NCBI RefSeq assembly: GCF_022234545.1
Contig: NZ_JAIEUI010000002.1
Location: 286,327 to 350,326, forward strand
Length of the DNA stretch: 64,000 nucleotides
Origin: Paenibacillus piscarius
GTDB taxonomy: Bacteria > Bacillota > Bacilli > Paenibacillales > Paenibacillaceae
Reading direction: 5' to 3'
In this document: one piece after another, positions 46,085 through 53,846 of the stretch
Numbering within the stretch: position 1 is the stretch's first letter
How the letters are laid out: every line of letters starts with the position of its first letter
Program-made: the position numbers and the translations under genes
Notes under the pieces: model-generated
Databases searched by the model: none
What the model saw: only the letters and a program-made list of their open reading frames with translations
What the model was told of the DNA's origin: nothing

Positions 46085-46097
46085 ATTGTATTCCAGA

Positions 46098-46745
46098 CTA
46101 TTTGCGCACAGACAATACAAACTTCTCTAATGCGCTGATATCGGTAATGCTCTGATTGCAGCCGCGGTTATCGATACACACATATTGGCCGACGGAAGCG
46201 TAATTATCCGCCGCAGCCACCTCCGGTCTGGTCTTAACCGTCAGGAAGGCGAGCTCCTGCTGCCGGTTGCAGAACAGGCAGTAGCCCTTCTTGTGGGTCG
46301 GCACGATGCGGCCCTCTACCCCGATGAATTCTCCTTCATGCGGGTAGACGATGAACAGCTTGTTCGTCGAGATATCGACCCAGGCCAGATACGTCACATA
46401 ACGGAAATCGATGGCTTGCAGATCAGGCAGCTTCATCTTCTTATTCTTCGGAAACAGCTTCTGAATCTGCTTCAGTGTAATCGGCGGGAACGGCTCCAGA
46501 TGCGGCTCCAGGTTCTTCATATACTCCTGGAATTCCTCCGCCGTCTCAAGCGTCGAGATTGGACGCAGCAACTGCTCCTGTTCGGTGCTCAGCGAAGCAA
46601 AAGCTCCGGTCACCTTCATCTCGGCATCCGCCCGCACGGTCTCCAGCACACGCCGGTCCGCTACTGTACGCAGTGTCTTCAGTACGAAATCCGCTTGTTT
46701 CTTCACATAATTATATTGATGGTTTCTAATAAATGTTGTCTTCAC
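46098..46745 (-). CDS. FusB/FusC-like elongation factor G-binding protein
   Basis: A 215-residue protein of the FBP family. The helical N-terminal half (about 1-90) is followed by a C-terminal treble-clef-type zinc site with Cys156, Cys159, Cys190 and Cys196 (GYCLFCN, YVCIDNRGC). Family members bind EF-G on the ribosome, and FusB-type versions release it from fusidic-acid arrest. GTG start at 46745 with AAGGGG ten bases upstream, inside a predicted hairpin. The long leader suggests post-transcriptional control. Its terminator was the landing site of the group II intron. Confidence 0.85.
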   Translation of the reverse strand: MKTTFIRNHQYNYVKKQADFVLKTLRTVADRRVLETVRADAEMKVTGAFASLSTEQEQLLRPISTLETAEEFQEYMKNLEPHLEPFPPITLKQIQKLFPKNKKMKLPDLQAIDFRYVTYLAWVDISTNKLFIVYPHEGEFIGVEGRIVPTHKKGYCLFCNRQQELAFLTVKTRPEVAAADNYASVGQYVCIDNRGCNQSITDISALEKFVLSVRK

Positions 46746-46944
46746 AGCTCTTCAGCCCCTTATATATATTGGTGTATCCAATAAGGGCAGAGCCTGCGAT
46801 TAGAAACGATAAAATCAGTTTGGGCGATCAAGAATATCCTGCCGCACCCCACGCAAAGTATCGCCCCGGATCAGGCTCTGCATGAGGACTTCCTAGCCAA
46901 TGAGCAATTCATTGCCATCATTGTAACCCCCTATCCACTTACAT
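46746..46944 (-). ncRNA. structured 5' leader of the FusB-like gene
   Basis: About 200 nt between the promoter and the GTG start. A long-range 10-bp perfect helix joins GCAGAGCCTG (minus strand of 46872-46881) with CAGGCTCTGC (minus of 46787-46796). Inside it GGGGCGAT pairs with ATCGCCC (46860-46867 with 46822-46828). After it CCCTTATTGG (minus of 46778-46787) pairs with CCAATA...TAAGGG (46757-46772), which buries the AAGGGG ribosome site of the main gene. A 16-codon reading frame precedes and overlaps the first strand. It matches no riboswitch class I recognise. Candidate attenuator. Confidence 0.5.
46871..46921 (-). CDS. candidate leader peptide upstream of FusB-like gene
   Basis: ATG at 46921 with a second ATG directly after it, preceded by AGGGGG at 5 to 8 bases, encodes MMAMNCSLARKSSCRA and stops with TGA at 46871-46873. 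The last codons form one strand of the 10-bp leader helix, so a ribosome on this frame would compete with helix formation. Layout alone suggests a regulatory peptide; expression is not shown. Confidence 0.45.
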   Translation of the reverse strand: MMAMNCSLARKSSCRA

Positions 46945-46950
46945 GCGAGA

Positions 46951-46979
46951 ATTATAGCAGGAAATGACGAAGGCGACAA
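46951..46979 (-). promoter_or_regulatory. promoter of the FusB-like gene
   Basis: On the minus strand, TTGTCG (46974-46979) and TATAAT (46951-46956) are 17 bp apart. This places transcription start near 46944 and gives a leader of about 200 nt. The rest of 46980-47044 shows nothing. Confidence 0.72.
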
Positions 46980-47044
46980 TTCCACTTCTGCACTGCGGCG
47001 GCTGGACGGTTAGCGGCGGGAGGCTGCTTTTTCAGAGAACATTT

Positions 47045-48379
47045 TCAGAGAACAATGGTGTTAAAAGATTCCGCAGCCAGCCCCAGTCTGTATTGCGAAC
47101 CCTCACAGGACAGCTCAATCGTCCGCTCTTCCTTGAACGGATTGGCGATGACCAGCACCCGTCTGCCCTCCGCCGTCTCGAAGGCGATCCCGTTACCCGA
47201 CCATCTGCCCTTCAGTCCAATTCTGCGGGAGCCGGGAGGGACAAAATGAGAGAAATGCTTCATGACATAGAATTCAGGGTTCGGCGCTGCTTTCCGATCC
47301 CCCGGGTCTACCGTCAGCATGGCGTTCTGCTCCCAGCCCCAGGTGCTGCGGCCTTTCGGCTGCAAAACCATATTCCAGTAAATATAGGCATTCACGCCGT
47401 TAGTAAAATAGTGCTGATACAGATTGAACACATATTTGGCATAAAACCAGGTATTCTCCCCGTCTCCGCACTCGTTCTCCGTCTGCATGTAACGCAGCTC
47501 AGGATAAGCCTGCACGGTACGCTGAATGCCGTATTTGCCCGCCCACTGGTAGCCTACGCCCTTCACATACTTGTAAGCTTCCGGGTCGCTTAATACCGTA
47601 TGGGCATAAGCATCGAACCCGCTGTCCTTCTGCTTCAGCCACTCATCCCAAGGCTCCGGCGCGTTGATCGTGCCCAGCCAGATCTCTGTCTCCAGCCCAT
47701 GCCGTTCAAAAGCGGGTCCCAGATAATCGCGGATGAATTCGCGCAGCTGTTCGCCCGTCCATACGCAAGAGGGGAATTTCTGGTCGGCCACCACTTCATT
47801 CTGCACATGGATCTGATGGATGGTAATGCCTTCTTCGGCATAGGCCTGTACGAATTTCACAAAGTACAGTGCATATGCCTCCAAAATATCCTTATCCCAG
47901 CGCAGAGTGCCATAGTTATAGGCCTTCGGGAATTTCATCCAGGTTGGCGGGCTCCAGGGGGATGCGAACAGCTTCAGGTCCGGGTTCAGCTTGAGTGCTT
48001 CCCGGATGTACGGAATGAGAAATTTACGGTCCCGCTCAATCGAAAAATGCTCCATCGCCAGGTCGCCGTCTGTCTCATTCAGGCTATACCATTCCAGCGC
48101 GTAGTCGCTGGCCCCGATCGGCAGTCGGCAGATGCTGAACCGGAGGTCACCTTCCGGGTGAAAAAGCGCGTGCAGCACATCCTTCCGCTCTTCCTCCGGC
48201 AGCAGGCTCAGCGCCTCCCAGCCCAGCTCGTTGAAGCAGCCGCCGAACCCCTCCACATCCTGATGCACCTGTCCGGTGAAGGCCAGCTCCGCTGCCCCGC
48301 CTGTGGTGCTCTCCACCGTCCGGGATACCCACGGCTCATGCTCTGTACTCGATATCCAGACTTGTCCAGTCACGTCCAT
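47045..48379 (-). CDS. GH30 family glycoside hydrolase
   Basis: 444 residues, a second GH30 enzyme unlike the one at 5383. Signature EGFGGCFNELGWEAL at about 43-57; acid/base Glu195 (HVQNEVVAD), nucleophile Glu301 (MQTENECGDG), followed by a C-terminal beta domain. No signal peptide. ATG follows AGGAGG. It is last in a leftward unit of two permeases, GH42 and GH30, downstream of the binding protein at 52308, so it probably acts on an imported oligosaccharide. The bond cleaved is uncertain; GH30 includes beta-glucosidases, beta-1,6-glucanases and xylanases. Confidence 0.86.
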   Translation of the reverse strand: MDVTGQVWISSTEHEPWVSRTVESTTGGAAELAFTGQVHQDVEGFGGCFNELGWEALSLLPEEERKDVLHALFHPEGDLRFSICRLPIGASDYALEWYSLNETDGDLAMEHFSIERDRKFLIPYIREALKLNPDLKLFASPWSPPTWMKFPKAYNYGTLRWDKDILEAYALYFVKFVQAYAEEGITIHQIHVQNEVVADQKFPSCVWTGEQLREFIRDYLGPAFERHGLETEIWLGTINAPEPWDEWLKQKDSGFDAYAHTVLSDPEAYKYVKGVGYQWAGKYGIQRTVQAYPELRYMQTENECGDGENTWFYAKYVFNLYQHYFTNGVNAYIYWNMVLQPKGRSTWGWEQNAMLTVDPGDRKAAPNPEFYVMKHFSHFVPPGSRRIGLKGRWSGNGIAFETAEGRRVLVIANPFKEERTIELSCEGSQYRLGLAAESFNTIVL

Positions 48380-48424
48380 GCTTTCAGCCTCCTGAGTGCT
48401 GCCTGAATGAATGTTGCCTGAATG

Positions 48425-50434
48425 CTATCCCTGCTTGATTATCTGTACACCCCATGCCTCAAGGGTAAGCTCCTCATCTTGAGCCACCTGAGTACCCTTC
48501 AACAGCTCCTGCCCTGCACCATGCGGATACTTGAAGGTTACCGGCTCAGCCGAATAATTGTAAAAGTAACGGATCGTGCTGCCCTGCCGGTTCGCACCGG
48601 ACTTGACAATGAGCGGGAACGAGAGCTGCTGATCCATACCCCACAGCCCGGCGGTTTGCAGCGTATCCTTCAGGATAACGGCAAGCGCGGCAGGCTCTGT
48701 CATGCAGCCGATATAAGTGGCTGTACCTTCGCCGTATGCATTCCGTGTAACCGCCGCGAATTCGCCCCACTGGGGATGATCGTAGCGGGCCAGCACCTCC
48801 GCCGGTCCAGGTACAAGCATCTCCATCCAGGTATTGACGGTGTTAACGCCTGCTGCTTCTCCCTGAGGGAACAGCTTGCCGCTAAGTCCTGTACGGGCAT
48901 TCGGCGTGGCAAAATGGCTGTAGGTAACACCACAGGCTTCATGAATCACTCCCGGCTGCGCGGTATGGCGCACCTTCACCTGTTCGTCGGTGAACCCGCT
49001 TTTGAAGGAGTAGACCACATGGCCGCCGCTGCGGACGTAATCATTCAATTGCTGCAGCGCCTCATCCGAGACTGCGTATAACGCAGGAACCACAACCAGC
49101 TCATACTCGCTGAGGCGCGGGCTGCCGGGCTGGATGAAATCGCAGGCGATGTTCATCCGGTACAATTCATCGTACATCCAGCGGACCACATCATTGTAAT
49201 TGAGACCGCCGGGAAGCTTGAACCACTCCATCGCGGACAGCGCTTCATTGCTGACCATTACGGCCACCTTGCTGGTCTTCTTCAGGCCGATCAGCTGATC
49301 GCTTAACCGCTTGAAGTCAGCGCCAATTGTCTGCGCTTCCTTATAGACCGGGTTCGGCAGGAAGTCGTGGCTGAGCAGCCCTTTCCAATACGTCTCGAAG
49401 GAATTATGAATGGAATGCCAGTGCCAGTAAGCGACCATCGACGCTCCTGAGCCCAGATGGCTGAACGCCAGCTGCCGCAGCTGGCCGGGATACGGGGTCC
49501 ACTCCGGGAACGCCTGAGCCTGAGTCTCCAGCACGAAATAATTGTCCTGCTTCAGCGAGCGGGTCATATCTCCGCCAAAAGCAATCTCCGCACCTGTAAG
49601 CTGATCCTGGGACGGGTGATAAATATCCGTTCCGGCGATGTCGAACGGCTGTGACGCCTTGAAGTGATCCACCGAAGGCTGGACGCCGAACGAATGCCCC
49701 CGCCACTCAAAATCGAAATTCTGCGTGGTGAACTGGCCCGGCTGCTTATACTCGTTCACGATCCCGACCTGCCAGGCCAGGAACTCGTTGACCAGTCCCC
49801 GCTGGAACCGGGCAAATTCCGCCCCCAGGCTGCCGTTAATCGTGCCTACCATGGACGGGAAGTCCTCCCAGCTGTCGATCCGGTTGCTCCAGTAATCCAG
49901 TCCGAACTGATGGTTGACCGCTTCAAGCGTACCGTAAGTCTCTCTCATATACTTCACGAAGCGGAGCTGCACATTCGGTCCGGCTGTCTCGTAATGCTTG
50001 GTCTCGTTATCAATCTGATACCCGATGACCGCCGGATGCTTATGTACAACAGCCATCAGCTTGCGGATGATCCGCTCCGCGTAGAACAGATACGCGGGAC
50101 TGGTGATATCCATAATCTGTCTGGCTCCGTACTTGCCCGGCCCGTTCACAGTGACCGCCAGCACCTCGGGATGCTCTTTGACCATCCAGGCCGGGACGGC
50201 ATAGGTCGGCGTGCCTACAATGACATGAATCCCTGCCTCATGCATCGCATCCAGCACTCTTTGCACAGAGCTGAAGTTGAATACCCCGTTCTGCGGCTCG
50301 TGGGTGCTCCAGGTGGATTCGGCAATCCGCACCGTGTTGATGCCCGCATCCTTCATCATCTGAATGTCCTGGGCCAAGCGGTCGTAAGGCATATATTCAT
50401 CGTAATAAGCAACACCATATAACAAGTGATCCAT
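48425..50434 (-). CDS. GH42 family beta-galactosidase
   Basis: 669 residues. Three GH42 domains: catalytic barrel (about 1-375), trimerisation domain with the Glu/Asp-rich loop (about 385-590) and a small beta domain. Acid/base Glu144 (GYQIDNETKHYE) and nucleophile Glu303 (NYFVLETQAQAF). ATG 50434 follows AGGAGG by seven bases; a longer frame to 50485 lacks a ribosome site. Intracellular. Bacterial GH42 enzymes commonly release galactose (sometimes arabinose) from plant oligosaccharides, which fits the importer just upstream. Confidence 0.92.
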   Translation of the reverse strand: MDHLLYGVAYYDEYMPYDRLAQDIQMMKDAGINTVRIAESTWSTHEPQNGVFNFSSVQRVLDAMHEAGIHVIVGTPTYAVPAWMVKEHPEVLAVTVNGPGKYGARQIMDITSPAYLFYAERIIRKLMAVVHKHPAVIGYQIDNETKHYETAGPNVQLRFVKYMRETYGTLEAVNHQFGLDYWSNRIDSWEDFPSMVGTINGSLGAEFARFQRGLVNEFLAWQVGIVNEYKQPGQFTTQNFDFEWRGHSFGVQPSVDHFKASQPFDIAGTDIYHPSQDQLTGAEIAFGGDMTRSLKQDNYFVLETQAQAFPEWTPYPGQLRQLAFSHLGSGASMVAYWHWHSIHNSFETYWKGLLSHDFLPNPVYKEAQTIGADFKRLSDQLIGLKKTSKVAVMVSNEALSAMEWFKLPGGLNYNDVVRWMYDELYRMNIACDFIQPGSPRLSEYELVVVPALYAVSDEALQQLNDYVRSGGHVVYSFKSGFTDEQVKVRHTAQPGVIHEACGVTYSHFATPNARTGLSGKLFPQGEAAGVNTVNTWMEMLVPGPAEVLARYDHPQWGEFAAVTRNAYGEGTATYIGCMTEPAALAVILKDTLQTAGLWGMDQQLSFPLIVKSGANRQGSTIRYFYNYSAEPVTFKYPHGAGQELLKGTQVAQDEELTLEAWGVQIIKQG

Positions 50435-50498
50435 TGATAGTCCTCCTGAGAAGTTGGTAGCATACGCTTGAAACGATCGTAACATATGCGACTGTAAT

Positions 50499-51323
50499 TT
50501 AGCCTTTTACCGCTCCGGCAGTAACACCCTTGGTAATCTGCTCATTGAAGATGGCATAGATGATAATGGCCGGGATCGAGGTCAGCACCATGACCGCAAA
50601 CTGTGAGCCGTAGTCCGAGGAGTACTGGCCGGCAAAGTTCATGACTGAGAACGGCAGCGTCTTCAGTGAATCCTTGCTGAGGAAGGTCGAGGCCATAATG
50701 AACTCATTCCAACAGTTCAGGAACGTTGTTACGATAACCGTCACCAGCGCAGGCGCGGTAAGCGGCGCGATGATCTGGAACACAATCCGGTAAATATTCG
50801 CTCCGTCCACAACCGCAGATTCCTCCATCGCCTTGGGGATGCTCCGCATGAAGCCGGTCAGGATGAAGGTGCCTAGCGGTACAGATACGGCGGTATAAGG
50901 CAGGATCAGCCCCAGATAGGAGTTGGTCAGGCCCAGCGCCTTGAAGATTGCAAAGTTCGGCAGCAGGGTCGCATGAATCGGAATCATGATGCCCAGCAGG
51001 ATGATCGTGAAGAAGACGGACCGCAGCTTCCACTGCATCCGGGTAAACGCATAACCCAGCGTCAGGGACAAAATAACTGTCAAGAGAATTGTCACTGTAG
51101 TCACGAAGGCACTGTTAATGAAGTAGCGCAGGAATTTGCCGTCGACCCAGGCATTGACATAGTTCTGCCACTGGGGATCGCTGGGCCATTTCAGCACGCT
51201 GGAAGAATAGAATTCATTGCTGCTCAAGAATGAGAAATCAACCAGCCAGATTAACGGGAACAGCTGAACCAGGGCGACGATCAGGAAGAACACCCATAGT
51301 ATGGTTTTTGTGCTTTTGCTCAT
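50499..51323 (-). CDS. sugar ABC transporter permease, MalG type
   Basis: 274 residues with six membrane segments. EAA loop MEESAVVDGANIYRIVFQIIAPL at about 166-188, and C-terminal NEQITKGVTAGAVKG. ATG follows AGGAGG. It is paired with the permease at 51336. Together with the binding protein at 52308 it forms a CUT1 importer with no ATPase gene. Confidence 0.88.
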   Translation of the reverse strand: MSKSTKTILWVFFLIVALVQLFPLIWLVDFSFLSSNEFYSSSVLKWPSDPQWQNYVNAWVDGKFLRYFINSAFVTTVTILLTVILSLTLGYAFTRMQWKLRSVFFTIILLGIMIPIHATLLPNFAIFKALGLTNSYLGLILPYTAVSVPLGTFILTGFMRSIPKAMEESAVVDGANIYRIVFQIIAPLTAPALVTVIVTTFLNCWNEFIMASTFLSKDSLKTLPFSVMNFAGQYSSDYGSQFAVMVLTSIPAIIIYAIFNEQITKGVTAGAVKG

Positions 51324-51335
51324 GGTGGCTCCTCC

Positions 51336-52226
51336 TTAGAATTCGGTCGCATCGCTGCGGGTCAGCTTGTTGCTCAGATAAGTGGCCAGCAGACAGACGA
51401 CGATGAAAAGAATTGAGATGGCATTGGCATAACCGTATTGGCTCGCCGAGAATGCCTTGTTATAGAGATACACAGCCAGGAATTGGGTGGAGTCGCCGGG
51501 TCCGCCGTTGGTGGTCAGGAAGACGGTCTCCATCTGCTTCAGGGCGGTAATCATAGCCAATGTAATCTGCACCGTAATGACCGGTGACAGCAGCGGAACG
51601 GTAATCCGCCAGTGTAATCGGAAGCCGGAGGCTCCGTCGAGTGAAGCGGCTTCATACATATCATCGGGAATGCCTTTAAGTCCTGCGTAATAGAACAGCA
51701 AGCCCCAGCCGAAGCCGGCCCAGATCAGAATGAATAACATGGAGACGAGCGCAGTGCTGCTGTCCCCCAGCCAAGCATGCTTCAGGAAGCCGAGTCCCAG
51801 GGAATCCAGCATTTTATTGAAGGCGCCGAAGGTCGGGTCCAGCAGGGACAGCCACATTTTCGAGATAACAACGACAGAAATAACGCATGGGATGAAGAAA
51901 ATCGTTCTGAACCACTTCTCTGCTTTACCGCCCAGGCGGTCCAGCATAATGGCAAAAAAGATCGCGACCGGATGCTGGATCAGGATGAAGCCTAGTCCAA
52001 GCAGCACGGCATTTCTCAGTGCCAGCCAGAACCGTGAATCGTGGAACAGCAGCTCCGTATAGTTGGCGAATCCGATGAATGCAGAAGGGGTACCCGGTGA
52101 CAGCGTATCTCTGAACGAGTAGTAGCCGCTGAGCACAATCGGCACGAGAAAGGTCAGTGCGAACAGGAGAATTCCCGGAAAGACGAACAGGAAGATGGCC
52201 AGTTTGTTATTGAATACTTTTTGCAT
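51336..52226 (-). CDS. sugar ABC transporter permease, MalF/UgpA type
   Basis: About 296 residues with six membrane segments. EAA loop MYEAASLDGASGFRLHWRITVPL at about 190-212, and the late motif TNGGPGDSTQFLAVYLYNKAF. ATG 52226 is taken as start; GGATGGAG is 11 bases upstream and longer in-frame starts up to 52295 run back toward the binding-protein gene. Partner of the permease 12 bp downstream. Confidence 0.86.
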   Translation of the reverse strand: MQKVFNNKLAIFLFVFPGILLFALTFLVPIVLSGYYSFRDTLSPGTPSAFIGFANYTELLFHDSRFWLALRNAVLLGLGFILIQHPVAIFFAIMLDRLGGKAEKWFRTIFFIPCVISVVVISKMWLSLLDPTFGAFNKMLDSLGLGFLKHAWLGDSSTALVSMLFILIWAGFGWGLLFYYAGLKGIPDDMYEAASLDGASGFRLHWRITVPLLSPVITVQITLAMITALKQMETVFLTTNGGPGDSTQFLAVYLYNKAFSASQYGYANAISILFIVVCLLATYLSNKLTRSDATEF

Positions 52227-52307
52227 GGAAGTCACAGCTCCATCCTTAAGATTAGAGAGGGGCAAGAAAATGCTTCCCGCCCCGTCTCCTTCCATTCTCT
52301 ATATTGG

Positions 52308-53654
52308 TTATTGTGTTTCTGCGGCTTTCTGCAGCTCTGCCAGCAGTTGTTCAGGTGTTGATCCGCCGGCGAAGAATTTGCCGAACACGTTCTGGGCATC
52401 ATCCTTGAACTTCGGTGTGCCGGAGTCGAGGGCGATCGCGCCTGCTGTGCTGGTGGCTCCGGTCAGAACGTCGGTCAGTTGCTTCTGCAGCGCACTCTCT
52501 TTGCCGGACAGCTCATACTTCTGTGCAGGCACAGCCGCGCCGGTATCCCATACAATTTTGGCCCATTGATCGGCAGACATCATGTAGTCGAAGAACTTCT
52601 TAGCTTCTTCAGGATGCTTCGAGCTGCTCACCAGGGAGTATCCGCCGCCGTTCCAGGCTAGCAGGTCGGTGTCCTTGCCTTTGCCGCCCTCTACAACCGG
52701 GAATTTCAGCACATTCACATTGTTGCGGAAGTCCTCCGACAGCTTGTCATTCGTAGCCATCCCCGCTTCCCAAGAGCCCATGTACCACATCGCTGCCCGG
52801 CCCTGCGTGAACAGGTTCTGCGATGCGCCGTAGTCGGCTGTCATGAACGATTCCTGGAACAGCTTGCTGTCTCTGGCCTGGGCCAGCAGCTCAGCAGCCT
52901 TGGTGAAGTTCTCGTCACCTGTGAAGTTCTTTTTCTTGGCCACTGCGTCCAGCGTCAGATTCTGATCCCCACTCACACGGATCACCAGATCCTGGAAGAA
53001 GGCGGCGAAGCTCCACAGGTCCTTCCCGTTCATCGACATCGGCTCAATGCCTTTGGCGCGGAATTGCTTGCCCGCTTCCAGCAGCTCGGCGTAGGTTGTC
53101 GGAATCTTGATGCCATTGTCATCGAACAGCTTTTTGTTATAATAGATCACTTCGTAGTCACTGTTGCGCGGCAAGCCGTACAGCTTGTCATTGAAGGTGA
53201 AGGATTTGTACACACCCGGCAGGAAGTTGAAGGTGTCGCCTTCATATTCCTTAGGGTCCAGCTCTTTCACATATCCGGCCTGAACGAGGGTGTTCAGCTC
53301 CGCTCCGCCGTGAACCATAGTTACATCCAGCGCTTCGTTGGAGGCCATGTATGCTTTCAGCTTGTTTTTGAACGGCTCCTCGGCGAGGGTTTCGATGTCG
53401 ATTTTGACATTGGGATTCGCCTTGACATAATTATCAATGACCATCTGCTCCGCCAAGCCTTGTCCGGATTTACGGTCAGGAAGGTTCGAGAACAGGCGCA
53501 GCGTTACTTCCTTGCCCGCATTGCCGCCAGTTGTATTGCCTCCGGCATTGGTGCCAGCATTATTCTTGTCGTTGCCGCCTCCGCATGCACTGAGGACTGA
53601 GACCGCAGCCAGTGCAGTGACCAGCAAAATGTTCCGTGTGGACTTTTTATTCAT
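52308..53654 (-). CDS. sugar ABC transporter substrate-binding lipoprotein (MalE/UgpB type)
   Basis: 448 residues. Lipobox VLSAC (Cys about 24), then a Gly/Asn-rich linker and the family 1 binding domain (LRLFSNLPDRKSGQG, KAYMASNEALDVTMVHGGAE, MWYMGSWEAGMA). Shorter than the two LplA-like lipoproteins elsewhere in the window, so the substrate differs in type. ATG follows GGGGGATG. First gene of the leftward unit, divergent from its likely two-component regulator. Confidence 0.9.
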   Translation of the reverse strand: MNKKSTRNILLVTALAAVSVLSACGGGNDKNNAGTNAGGNTTGGNAGKEVTLRLFSNLPDRKSGQGLAEQMVIDNYVKANPNVKIDIETLAEEPFKNKLKAYMASNEALDVTMVHGGAELNTLVQAGYVKELDPKEYEGDTFNFLPGVYKSFTFNDKLYGLPRNSDYEVIYYNKKLFDDNGIKIPTTYAELLEAGKQFRAKGIEPMSMNGKDLWSFAAFFQDLVIRVSGDQNLTLDAVAKKKNFTGDENFTKAAELLAQARDSKLFQESFMTADYGASQNLFTQGRAAMWYMGSWEAGMATNDKLSEDFRNNVNVLKFPVVEGGKGKDTDLLAWNGGGYSLVSSSKHPEEAKKFFDYMMSADQWAKIVWDTGAAVPAQKYELSGKESALQKQLTDVLTGATSTAGAIALDSGTPKFKDDAQNVFGKFFAGGSTPEQLLAELQKAAETQ

Positions 53655-53696
53655 GTAATCATCCCCCTAAATGTTGTGTTTCTCTCGCTTGTCTTC

Positions 53697-53711
53697 TGTG
53701 TTCTGAACACA
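53697..53711. promoter_or_regulatory. palindrome between importer operon and histidine kinase
   Basis: TGTGTTCTGAACACA is a 15-bp perfect palindrome, 42 bp upstream of the binding-protein start and about 136 bp upstream of the kinase start. A regulator site in the divergent promoter region is likely; the binding protein is unknown. Confidence 0.5.
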
Positions 53712-53846
53712 TCGTACCAGAGTCCCTGAGCCAGGGTCAGTAGAGAAAAAGAGAGTAATGTTGAAAATTGTCGACTTCCAGGACCTGCTCTCTTGTGTCT
53801 GTCCGGCATTACGCATAAGATAAAAAACAAAAAGGTTAGTGATCCT

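Noticed and set aside
46746..46944. Known riboswitch class in the FusB-like leader
   Set aside because: I could not match the conserved cores of classes I know; the leader peptide layout fits attenuation better. A covariance-model search would decide.
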